Source of the DNA: Daucus carota subsp. sativus
Lineage: Eukaryota; Streptophyta; Magnoliopsida; Apiales; Apiaceae
Assembly (NCBI RefSeq): GCF_001625215.2
Contig: NC_030382.2
Coordinates: 49,751,364 to 49,815,363 of the forward strand
Direction of reading: 5' to 3'
DNA length: 64,000 nt
Each line of letters opens with the position of its first letter. Positions within the stretch are counted from its first letter, which is position 1. The notes beneath the pieces were generated by a model. It made no database searches. It saw only the letters and a list, made by a program, of their open reading frames with translations, and was not told the origin of the DNA. The translations under genes and the position numbers were made by a program. Below are positions 9,375 to 18,754 of this stretch, piece by piece.

Positions 9375-11305
9375 TTAGAGCATCTCCAAGAGACTTTTCA
9401 TTTAGGCTCCTAACTTGAGATTTGAGGAGGGAGAAGAAAAATGTCTCTCCAAAAGACTCTTAAGTGGCTCTTAAATCACTAAGGTTGTGTTCACTTCGCA
9501 TGAATGGAATGGTGCCGGAATGGAATGAGAAGAGGAATGGAATGGGAAAGGAATGGTCATTCCATTCCCTTGTTCACTTGTCCAATTATGTAGGATGGAA
9601 TGGAATGAAATTAGCCAAATTTTTTAATTTAATTATAATGGAAGTCATATTTAATTTAATCATTATAAAACCCGATTGTCAGTTTTAATTTGAAAAAAAA
9701 TATTTCGATCGACAAAATAAATATAATTAACTAGAGGTAATATAATACAAATTTTAAAATGAACTTCATCAAAATAAGTATAAAATAAAAGCCGACAAGT
9801 CTCGTACAAGCACCCATCAAGTTTACGATACTAATACACGACACCTATTTTAACAACTGTACACCGAAGTTTCGCTACATGACCATGTAAAAACTTCATG
9901 TCTTTGGTTCTGGAGGACCATGCTCGTCGTGGAACCATGCTCATTACTCCAAATATAATAACAAAATGAGAGAGCGCATACTTCCATTTGGGCGAGCCAT
10001 CAAATATATATACTGAAATAAATGTAGATACAAGTTCACAAGTCAAAAAAATATAAAGAGCTTAATAAAATATCTTGTAAGCTAGTGATTTACAGTGTGT
10101 TGTACTTATGTTTTACCTCCAGGAGTTGTTCACTTTCTGATTAAACCTACAAACACCATAAATTGAAGTAAAGCATGGTTAGAAACTTCAGCAAAGTGAT
10201 TTAAACATAAAGATGGCAGCACAAAAAAAGACAAATAACCACCGATAGCATAGTTTTATACACTAATTAGGAAGATTATAGAAAAATCTAATGATTCCAA
10301 CATTTTAGCACTTTTTATGACGAACTAGTGCAATGAAATTTTAACACTATAGAAAATCATCAAGCATTATCAGTGATAAGTGATTAATTACCAGGAACAT
10401 CGTGATTTTGGTTCTTCCTAAGAAGGTTCTTCTTGGGACGACAATGTCGGTGAGCAAAAAAGCCTTTCAATTTCCACTCGCAGCCCACCTGAACCATCTC
10501 TGTTACCACCACATGTTCCCTTCTCTTCTGCATGACAATAATGCTCAATAGCCTTCTCGGCACAAGAATTAGTCCATAATTCAGGGGTTCTGTAAATGCC
10601 TTTTCGATACGTCTATGCATCAAGCTGAAGACCCGGTTTATAAACCAATCAATCTTTTAAATTCTAAAAATAAAAAACTAATGTGTTCCTTGATTTTTAA
10701 AGATCCTTGCAGTAAAATCTACTGCAGTGTTACTAGACCATCAGATATATTAAGCAACCTGATATAAGATTCATATATGATATCTAAAATAGACTAAAGC
10801 AATTAAACCCTGATCATACGTGACAGTAATGTTACAATTCTTTTTTATGAAATTCGCTAAACGCCATGATTAGTTGCTTGAATTCGTTCTCTCTTACTAT
10901 GAAGATACTGAAACTGGGGAAAAGAGAAAGAAATCTTAAAATACCGAAAGAGACAGAGTCATACATAGGACAATTAGTATCGCTATAAAACCTTTTCTTA
11001 ACACCTTGATATTTTAGAAGACCTAATAACGTAACATAATAACAGAGTTCCTATGGAGTGAGGTATCACGTTCATTAGATTTTTCTACCTCTCAATACAT
11101 ATGAGGTTTTAGGAGTGGAAGGCATTTCTCCAAACACCTCTCTGTTACAAACTTGAAAAAGCAAATAGAAAAGTAATTGCTATAATACAGAAAGGGTACA
11201 TTGGTGCATGTCAAGAGCATATAGTTAATGATAAAACAATTCAGACCTTCATTAAAATAACTCAGCAAGTATGAAGTAACCTGACCTGCCCTTTTGTGCT
11301 TGGTT

Positions 11306-11494
11306 TTAGTTAGGCTTTAGTCTAGGATTGACAAAGATCTTTAGCCAATCATTACCCTCGCTCTCTTGCTCTTTCTAAATATCCCTTGCAGACTCTGTTG
11401 CAGCATCACTACATCCAATTAACTCAATCCACTCAAGTGTGCATATATTACCAAAGTCATCCGGAATTTCCAGCAGATATGGGCATCGGTACAC
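11306..11494 (-). pseudogene. Captured NLR (R1-type CC-NB-LRR) C-terminal exon fragment
   Basis: Read from 11494 leftwards after a TTACAG acceptor-like site, the minus strand gives CPYLLEIPDDFGNICTLEWI, then ELIGCSDAATESARDI, a TAG stop near 11380, then KEQESEGNDWLKIFVNP and a TAA at 11306-11308. This is the usual C-terminus of asterid-rich R1-like resistance proteins (family pattern CPxLxEIPxxFG...TLExIE...SA..I..EQ...GNDWLKV). Only this last exon is visible. It lies downstream of the transposase inside the transposon, so it is a captured host piece, not a working gene. Confidence 0.72.
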
Positions 11495-11784
11495 CTGTAA
11501 GCGCTTCTGGACTTGTTTCTTCAGATACAGACAATACTCCAAAAATACTCAGATAATAAAATATGATTAAGCTGTTAATAAAGTAAGTTTTTGACTATGT
11601 TTCAGAAGATAAAGGATGCAACAAAAAGAACTAAAGCATACATAATTTGAGTAGTTAATATGATACTAGCAGACTGGATTGTCAAGGACTAAAGCAGAAC
11701 TAGCAACCATGTGATCAGATAGAATATTAACAAAAATTATTTCAAAATTAATCATAAAGGTACCTTTCAAAATTATAGAAAAAT

Positions 11785-13152
11785 CTAATGATTCCAACTA
11801 TTAAACATCGAGTCAGCTAGGTTGTTTCTAAATGTCGTCCATGCATCTGAAGTGCCAATAGTTGTGATGTGATCTTCGTCCGCCTCATGCTCATTTTGCT
11901 CATGATGGTCTTCTGGCCCATGCTGATCAAACTCAATTTCAGCTTGATCAAATTCTGATTCAGTCCGAATGTAATTGTGAAGAATACAAGAAGCTAAGAC
12001 GATCCTATTTTGTGTCTTCACGGGATAAAATGATGGGCTTCTAAGGATCGCCCATCTCTTCTTTAGGATGCCAAAACATCTCTCAATTACATTCCTAGCT
12101 GACGAGTGCATCATATTGTAATATTCACGAGCAGATGTGGGCTGATTATCGTCATCCCAATCATTCAAATGATATCTTTCTCCTCTAAATGGTGCCAAAA
12201 AACCTTCCCCATTAGTATAACCAGCATCAACTAGATAATAAGTACCTTCATTACAAAATAAAGTATGTCATATATGGTTGTATTCTATTTCACCGAATAT
12301 TTAACAATGGAAATATAGTAAATTACCGGTTGTGACAATCAATCTATGTCTATATATAGCATCTCTTAAGACTCTTCCATCTGCGGCTGATCCTTCCCAA
12401 CCCGTCAATACGTACTGAAATTGCAAATTAGGTGAACAAGCTCCAAGAACATTTGTCGTAATTTCACCTCTCCTATTTCTGTACTTTGGCCTATCTTCTA
12501 CGGGTATGGTCATCTTAATGTGTGTCCCATCCAAAGCTCCCAAACAGTTCTATAAGAAAATATACATTATTATCTTAATGGCATACAAGTTATGTAAATA
12601 ATGTAGAATATAGTGTATTTGGTATACCTTAAAATGCTTCCACGTTTTATCTGTTGAGTTGCTTTAAATTGGTTCGGGTTTTTTAAAATAATCTCCTTGT
12701 AACCTCAAAACCCCATTTAGTACCGCATGAAAATACCTAGTAATTGATTGCTTTGATCTTTGAAAATCTGTGTGAACAATTCGCATTTTTGTGTGGTGTC
12801 CTAGGATATAAAGAAACATAGCAACTTTTTCTACCACGTTAACATGCCTACTTTGTTGCACATAACCCCTCGACTCCAACAAGAAACACAACTTATAAAA
12901 CGATCTTTTATCCATTCGAAGATTTTCAACACAGCTAGCAGGGCCTTCATGAATCAGCCTATGTATATATTGATTTCGCTCTATCTTAAAAATCGTGTAT
13001 CGCTCTCTCAAAGTTTTTCTCGTCAATTGAGAGAGAAACATTAGATGAAAAACAGCATTGAATGATAAAATCATTCGCATCCATAGTGTATATACTAAGA
13101 TAGCTTTCTTCTTCCGAATATGTTGAATCATAGTCAACGGAAGTCGGGCCAT
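11785..13152 (-). pseudogene. Harbinger transposase (DDE_Tnp_4), one stop
   Basis: Transposon-encoded DDE nuclease for cut-and-paste movement. Minus-strand exons read as 13152-12628, 12549-12327 and 12245-11785. Start ATG at 13152 (MARLPLTMIQH); an upstream TTG extension is not needed. The N-terminal part has the usual HTH-like block (RMDKRSFYKLCFLLESRG, FLYILGHHTKMRIV, RYFHAVLNGVLRL). The catalytic acids are all present: D in GALDGTHIKM, D in LVDAGYTNGEGF, E in RNVIERCFGILKKRW. An in-frame TAA at 12664-12666 interrupts the conserved KPEPI.SNSTDKTWKHF stretch just before intron 1. The remaining frame is open to TAG at 11785. One stop makes it probably inactive, although recently decayed. Confidence 0.88.
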
Positions 13153-13765
13153 GGCTACATTAAAATATAACAGCAGAAACAATTATAAATAGATTGCTCA
13201 ATACAAACAACTAGCCTATATAATGGACCAGAATAACTATACCATTTAGCCTAAAGAACAGGGAGCAAGTACAGAACCAAGGTAGCATATTCTTGAGCCT
13301 AAAGATAAGAATTTATCTGTGTGTACCAAGATTAGCAGTGCCATTGTTGTGCTGAAAAACAGCAGAACTCATTCAACCTTATATTCTTGAGCTTATGCAG
13401 ACACAGACCAACCTAAACACATAATACTAATTCCCAGTACTCACACGTAAATAGACTGCACCTCAATACATACAAATGGTCTATAAAATCAACTCGGGAA
13501 AATATTCTCAAACATATAAATCAAACATTTCATAATATCGACAATGCATACATAATCAAAATCAACAATTCAAGCTATAAACATGATCAAATGTTAACTT
13601 TAATTAAAAATCAATCATTTTGAACAAATTATAACTTCCACATGAAAAAAAATGAGGTTCAATATCTGGTCCAGTATGAATTATACACCAAAGCAGGGTG
13701 ATACATAGAATTCCAACATCAAACACATCGACACAACCAATCTAACGCTATAATCAGCAACATAT

Positions 13766-13975
13766 ATAGGGAGAGAGGGAGGGGAGAGAGAGAGCTAACC
13801 GAGAGAGGGGGGAGGGAGAGAGAGAGCTAACAGAGAGAGAGAGAGAGAGGGAGAGAGAACGCGAGCTAACCGAGAGAGAGAGGGGGGGGAGAGAGAGAGC
13901 TAACCGAGAGAGAGACTGCTGGAGCTCTAATTGGGAGAGAGAGCGCTATTCGGAGAGAGAGAAGCACACGGAGAG
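13766..13975. repeat. GA-rich microsatellite / degenerate minisatellite
   Basis: Repeated (GA)n blocks punctuated by a unit reading GAGAGAGCTAACCGAGAG about four times. In the direction of transposase transcription this is a CT-rich leader, common in plant 5' UTRs. Confidence 0.85.
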
Positions 13976-14570
13976 AACAATCGTAAGCTAGGTCAGAGAG
14001 TATCCATGGCCCGACATTTTAATTTGAAATGGGAATGAATCTGTCCTGCGTGTTTGAAAAGGAATGGGTTTGTTATTATTTTAGCCCAGACGGAATGGAC
14101 TTGGAAAAGCCATTCCATTCTGTTGGCCCAACCAAACAACATAATTATTCATTCAGCCCAGAATGGTCATTCCATTCAGCCCAAAAGCATTCCATTCAGG
14201 TGAAGTGAACAGAGCCTAAAGCCTCTTGTTTCTCTCTCCTCTCTCCTCAAAGTTAAGAGCCACCACATTGCTCCTAACTTATTTTTTCACAATAAAAAAA
14301 TCATTCCCTCCAATTCATCTCTATCTTTCCAACTCTTTTGTTATAGTGGAGCTCAATATATGAATAAAATATGAAATAGAGAAGAGATGTAGAGAGTATT
14401 GTTGGAGTTTACACTCTTAACTTTGTCCTAAATTGCTAAGAGCCACATTTTTTATATTATATTTAGGAGCCAACAAGGAGGCTCTAGTAGATGCTCTTAT
14501 ATACATAGGCAATTATCAAAATTGTACAGTCATCATGATGTAATCTTCTAAAAGTTTTGCGGAGAAACAA

Positions 14571-14692
14571 ACACAACCACAAGGCACAAACAAATAACGT
14601 AAGATTGCTTTACACAACCACAAGGCACAAACAAATAACTTAAAATTGCTCGTTTTGGTGGGGTGGGCCAGGCCAAACTATAGTGCAAATGT
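14571..14692. repeat. Short tandem duplication plus U2 3'-end fragment
   Basis: A unit containing CACAACCACAAGGCACAAAC occurs twice in tandem (about 14572-14648). It is followed by a minus-strand piece, TTTGGCCTGGCCCACCCCAC, matching the 3' terminus of U2 (compare 14975-15010). A weaker U2-end echo lies near 14840-14870. Confidence 0.6.
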
Positions 14693-14974
14693 GCTTTGTT
14701 GACCCTCAGCCTTTTTAACTACACATGGTTTAACATCAAGTATCACTTCACAACATAAAAGCTTATTATACAAGCACAGAGACGAGATCTTTCTAAAAGT
14801 TTTGGGAATTTTGAAACAATTTAGCGTATAATGTAAAAAAAATTGCTCGTTCTGGTGGAGGGAGGCTCGCTGTCTTGAATTAGATCAAAAGGCCTTCAAT
14901 ATTTCAAACATTTGTCTGGGCTAAATTCATATAAAAATATGCAACCCAGGAGAACATAATATTAAGAACTAGAT

Positions 14975-15177
14975 TTGGTGGGGTGAGCCACTCAGGCCAA
15001 AGCTGTCGTGCAACGCATAGGCGACTCGCGAAGCCCCCAATAGCAAGCTATTGTGACGGGACTTCCCTCTCAAAACATAAATTTAATATCGTGTGAACCA
15101 ATGGCCCACATATCAGATATTAAACTGATAAGAACAGATACTACACTTGATCTTAGCCAAAAGGCCGAGAAAGGTAT
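14975..15177 (-). ncRNA. U2 spliceosomal snRNA gene (full length)
   Basis: U2 base-pairs with the intron branch point. The minus strand starts ATACCTTTCTCGGCCTTTTG at 15177, includes the branch-site recognition segment GTGTAGTATCTGTTCT and the stem IIa/IIc sequence (TATCAGTTTAATATCTGATA). Next come CACACGATATTAAATTTATG with the Sm-region analogue, and the 3' domain with the stem IV sequence CAATAGCTTGCTATTGGGGG, ending near CCCCACCAA. The length of about 200 nt fits plant U2. A TATATATAAA box lies at about -25 to -34 and a USE (GTCCCACACCGAA) near -63. Promoter and body both look intact. Confidence 0.94.
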
Positions 15178-15201
15178 GCTTCTATCCAAAGACCAGCGTC
15201 G

Positions 15202-15252
15202 TTTATATATACGACTCAAGTCAGGAATGTTTCTATGGTTTCGGTGTGGGAC
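15202..15252 (-). promoter_or_regulatory. U2 promoter: TATA box and USE
   Basis: Minus-strand TATATATAAAC at 15202-15211 and USE GTCCCACACCGAA at 15240-15252, the standard two-element plant snRNA promoter. Confidence 0.8.
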
Positions 15253-15745
15253 AAAAACAACTTAGAAAACAAATCACACATCTTCCATACGTTTTGCTGT
15301 TGCAGGGTCAAGTGGGTCAAGTGCATCATAAAACTAACCTAATAGCATAATTAATATGCTGTACGACCTTCATTTGCTCTTCTAATACTCCTTGCTATTT
15401 TCTCCTCCTCCTTTTGTGTGTGTGAATATTGCCTGTATTATTCTCAAGAGTCCAAAATAATGGAGTCATCTTGAATTTGTGATGGTCGTTCTTCATTGTA
15501 CTATATGGTTGATCAAATTATTTAAAACTACTCATGCTTTGAGCGTTTTAAGCTTTTTTATGTTTAAATTTTAATGTTTATATATAAATAAAAAAATTAA
15601 AAATATATCCATCTACTATAATATCTCGTAAATTAACTCCAAAAATAGATAATAGCTAAAGAAAGGAAATATATTAGGAATAGTTACACTCAAATTCATT
15701 GTAAATACAAGAAACTAATTAATATTCAATGTATAAAGTACACTA

Positions 15746-15794
15746 GAGTCTGTCAGACTCCTGCAAAACCATCTACAGTCCAAAAATCAGGCTG
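15746..15794 (-). pseudogene. Diverged U3 3'-end fragment
   Basis: Minus strand keeps CAGCCTGATTTTTGG .. GTAGATGGTTTTGCAGGAGT and CTGACAGACTC, corresponding in order to the last 45-50 nt of U3, including the box D region. Only this piece remains. Confidence 0.5.
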
Positions 15795-15860
15795 GCCCGG
15801 TCTTCGGCCGGCACGAAACATTGCTAAAACAATTTGGCCCGGTCTTCGGCCGGCCGATAG
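15785..15860. repeat. Direct repeat with GC-rich hairpins
   Basis: The block GGCCCGGTCTTCGGCCGGC occurs twice, about 53 bp apart, each able to fold as CCGG..CCGG hairpins. The high local GC contrasts with the AT-rich surroundings. Confidence 0.75.
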
Positions 15861-15887
15861 TCGTGCGCTGTTCTTCGTATCATTTCA

Positions 15888-15958
15888 TGACAATTTGGCC
15901 GATCAACATGCTGCTCTTCTTTATGTAGTATCAATTCTATCAGATGTCCCATAGAGAC
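15888..15958 (-). ncRNA. Diverged U6-like snRNA with intact promoter plan
   Basis: The minus strand begins GTCTCTATGGGACATCTGAT at 15958 and continues AGAATTGATACTACATAAAG and AAGAGCAGCATG. This is collinear with plant U6 (GTCCCTTCGGGGACATCCGA, TAAAATTGGAACGATACAGA, GAAGATTAGCATG). The ACAGAG box, which selects the 5' splice site in U6, reads ACATAAAG here, so normal catalytic function is doubtful. The 3' half is barely recognisable. A TATA-like TAATAAATAC lies near -25 and a USE (ATCCCACATGG, 16014-16024) at about -56, the spacing expected of Pol III-type plant U6 promoters. Probably a decayed U6. Confidence 0.6.
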
Positions 15959-16013
15959 GACCAAACAGAAAGGAGCTCAAGTATTTATTACACTATATGT
16001 CATTTAATTTACG

Positions 16014-16026
16014 CCATGTGGGATTT
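16014..16026 (-). promoter_or_regulatory. USE of the U6-like unit
   Basis: Minus strand AATCCCACATGG, one base from the USE core CCCACATCG, roughly 56 bp upstream of the U6-like start. Confidence 0.6.
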
Positions 16027-16462
16027 TGAACAAGTCCTCAAAGAAGAATTCTCAATGCATCCTGTTCTATAAAATATCCTTTCACGAGGCACACCCTCTC
16101 CGCCCACGGAAAAAAAAACTTTGATGACCTGGAAAATGAGATCAGAACCTTGGTGACCAGTGAGTATGCATATGCCCTCAGCAGTTTTGCTTGGCTTTTT
16201 GCTGGGGTGACATTTGGGTAACACAAACTATGGCCTATCGTCCTCGGGATGGCACAAATGTCATTTAAATGTCTTTCCCCTGTAATTAAACATCATGTTA
16301 CTCTAATAAATACATCTACGATGGTCGTTTGACTGAATGGGTCATGTGTTTGTTATGTTGGAAGCTGATACTAGTAATAAAGTTGCTGCTAGTTAAATAT
16401 CCAACAGAATTTTTCAGCAAATGTAAGTCTCCTCATTTTAAATACTCATAGCTTTAGACATA

Positions 16463-16598
16463 GCAAGCTATTGTGACTGGGACCTCCCCCTCAAAAAATA
16501 AATTTAATATCGTGTGAGCCAATGGCCCACATATCAGATATTAAACTGATAAGAACAGATACTACACTTGATCTTAGCCAAAAGGCCGAGAAAGGTAT
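16463..16598 (-). pseudogene. U2 snRNA copy lacking the 3' domain
   Basis: The minus strand is nearly identical to the full U2 over the first about 135 nt: 5' end, branch-site segment, stem II and the TAAATT region. It then ends within CAATAGCTTGCTATG; the stem-loop IV domain that binds U2A'/U2B'' is gone. A TATATATAAGG box (16624-16633) and a consensus-perfect USE (ATCCCACATCGAAG, 16661-16674) remain, so a truncated RNA might be made. Because the promoter and 5' body are unchanged, the truncation appears recent. Confidence 0.85.
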
Positions 16599-16623
16599 GC
16601 TTTTACCCAAGGGCCACAATTGC

Positions 16624-16674
16624 CTTATATATACAATTGACATCTGGAAGTTCGCTATGCCTTCGATGTGGGAT
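16624..16674 (-). promoter_or_regulatory. Promoter of the truncated U2 copy
   Basis: USE ATCCCACATCGAAG at 16661-16674 is the best consensus match in the window; the TATATATAAGG box is at 16624-16633. Confidence 0.8.
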
Positions 16675-17007
16675 TAAAACAGATTACAAAACACACACCT
16701 TCCCAGTTCCCATTGGCTTTGCTGCTGCTGTCCATTTGATATCCATAAACAAGTGTCTACGACAAAGTTGATCCGTCGCTAGGAATCTATCAAACAAGCT
16801 TCATTGTTATGTTTCTTCCTTGCCATTTTCTTTGACATATTTTTAATCTAACCGTTGTCTAATCCTCTATGCCTCTTCAACTTTTTCTGGTAACTGAGTT
16901 GTGGCGGATTTGGTATATTTTGATTTTTTTTTTTTTGAATTGTTGTGGTCATATTAGTTGTTTACTGATGAGCTAAATCTTTGTGCGGAACGATTATATA
17001 TATTGTA

Positions 17008-17220
17008 CTCCCTCTATTTTGAAACATGGGTCGTTCGACTTTCGCACACACTTTTAAATCTTTTTATTGTATAGTCAAACTATTATTTTTAAAATATTTT
17101 TTTCCTGATTAAAAGTATATGATTGATATTATAATTTATAAAAAAAAACAACTTAAAAATAACAATTTTAACTAAACGGTCAATGACGTAGAAGAAATGT
17201 GTGACAAAAAGTCAAACAAA
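17008..17220. mobile_element. Truncated Stowaway MITE
   Basis: Starts TA-CTCCCTCTATTTTGAAACA and has the usual interior, including GGTCAATGACGTAGAAG, but no matching right terminus before the next element at 17224. Confidence 0.6.
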
Positions 17221-17223
17221 CTA

Positions 17224-17509
17224 GTGCTTGTTTGGTTACAATAGGAAGTTAAATCTTATGTAATTTGAGATTACTATGAAATTATAATAAATGGGAAGTT
17301 AAAATTTGTGTTTGGTTGAAAAATATGTTTTAACTTCTTATAGGAAGGGCAAGTTATCAAGGGGGTCTAAGTCAATAACTTCCTATGTTTTGTAGGCATT
17401 TAAAATTCCAAGGAACTTACACTTCCTGATTAATGTCAACCAAACAGTTTCATCAAATACTACTTCCTAATCTACTTCCCACATATCTAGATGTCAACCA
17501 AACAAGCAC
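17224..17509. mobile_element. Tourist-like MITE, 286 bp
   Basis: TIR GTGCTTGTTTGGTTACA at the left; the right-end reverse complement is GTGCTTGTTTGGTTGACA. CTA flanks both sides (17221-17223 and 17510-17512) as a 3-bp TSD. The following sequence (17513 on, ACTTGTTTGATTAC) looks like the start of a related, decayed copy. Confidence 0.75.
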
Positions 17510-17512
17510 CTA

Positions 17513-18754
17513 GTACTTGTTTGATTACATCCGGGAATTATTATGAGAAGTAGTAATTTCTTGGTAATTAAGATTTCTAGGAATCGGAAAAAATTGTTTG
17601 ATTGTTATATAAAAATTTAAAATTATAGGGATTTTCAATAAGTAAGAGTGGAATGGGTTAATAACTTTTTTCAAATCATATGTATTCATATGTAAAAGTT
17701 GCTTTTCTCTTATTTTCGTTGTATGAATTTCTAATACTATTAATTTGTGTGTATTGCTTATAAAATGTTGATTGCCTTGAATAAATTTATAGTTTAGGTA
17801 CAGGCATTCCAAGTCCTTAGGATGACTCCTCAAAACGGGTTTCTTGCGCTCTCTTCCCGTATATCTTTTCAATTTATCTTTATTTTTTTTAATCGGGCTC
17901 GTTTTTCTAACTTTAGAATTTTGATTTATGATATAACCTAATTTAATATAATAAAATGAAAGTTTAAGTATCTATTTAGATAATTTTGATTTATGAATTA
18001 TTTTTTGAAGAAAATGATTTATGGGTTAATTAAAAGATATAATAATAATAATAATAAAAGAATTTATTGATAACTTATGAGTTATAATTACATTTATTTG
18101 AAAAAAGGCCTGAAAAATCGAGTCACTGAAAAAATTATCTCAAACTAATTTTGATCTTAATTCAGTTTTAAATTTATTTTTAATTTTAGACTGATTCCTA
18201 ATTTATTATGCAAACAGTTATATTTTTAGTTTTATACTAAAATTAAATTTAAATTCGAATTTTAGACTCAGACTGACAAACAAGTTCATAATACCATAAT
18301 GACGGAACTAAATCAATTTAGGAGTCGTTTGGTTCAGGGAAATAAAATGAAATCTAGAAATGGAAATGCGAAGAAAGGAAGGAATAATGTTGAATTCTTT
18401 TATCTGTTTGGTTTTGATTCGAAAACGGAATGAAAATTCATGTGATTAATATTATATTTTTTTAATATTATATAATATATTAAGTTAGTTAATATAATTC
18501 AATTAAATTTCAATTTATTAATTTTATAATAATTTCGTAAAATTAATTAATAAAATGATGTTAAAAAGTAATTTATAGATAATAAATTTGGAAATAGTAT
18601 ATATTTAAAGAAAGGAGGGAGTATAATTATAAAAGAAAATGATGAATGTGGACGAAAATTCTAAATTTGTGTTGATAAAAGTAGTATCTGTGTTAATTAA
18701 TCGCGTATACAAGAAGCTGCAACTAACAGGCAACAGCAAAGGAGTATACAAGCA
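17513..18754. other. AT-rich upstream region of the MESD-like gene
   Basis: Contains the start of a decayed MITE-like sequence (about 17513), an (ATA)n run near 18040-18055 and another possible MITE start near 18322 (GAGTCGTTTGGTTCAGGG). No gene recognised; the promoter of the MESD-like gene should lie at the right edge. Confidence 0.45.

Larger units (their letters stand above)
9483..14216 (-). mobile_element. PIF/Harbinger DNA transposon (4.7 kb)
   Basis: Left end GGTTGTGTTCACTTCGCATG, right end (reverse complement) GGCTCTGTTCACTTCACCTG, both followed by AATGGAATG; TIRs of about 29 bp. TAA occurs at 9480-9482 and 14217-14219 as the 3-bp TSD. The minus strand encodes a DDE transposase (11785-13152). 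No convincing second (Myb/SANT-like) ORF was recognised, which autonomous family members usually have. It also carries an NLR gene fragment (11306-11494) and GA-rich repeats near the transposase-proximal end. Matching ends and clean TSD point to a fairly recent insertion. Confidence 0.88.
9378..14496. mobile_element. Tourist-like MITE split by a Harbinger insertion
   Basis: Terminal inverted repeats GAGCATCTCCAAGAG (left) and GAGCATCTACTAGAG (right, reverse complement) are flanked by TTA at 9375-9377 and 14497-14499, the 3-bp TSD of PIF/Harbinger-type elements. Without the insert the element is about 380 bp. Both arms contain related sense/antisense pieces such as GGCTCCTAACTT and TTAGGAGC. 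It is older than the Harbinger element it contains. Confidence 0.75.

Noticed and set aside
9831-10046. Minus-strand frame in the Harbinger element
   Set aside because: Short, no recognisable domain; not enough to call the accessory protein.
10384-10623. Minus-strand frame considered as the second Harbinger ORF
   Set aside because: No Myb/SANT tryptophan pattern or other family feature could be seen.
11306-11494. Functional NLR gene
   Set aside because: Only the last exon is present, with an in-frame stop, inside a transposon.
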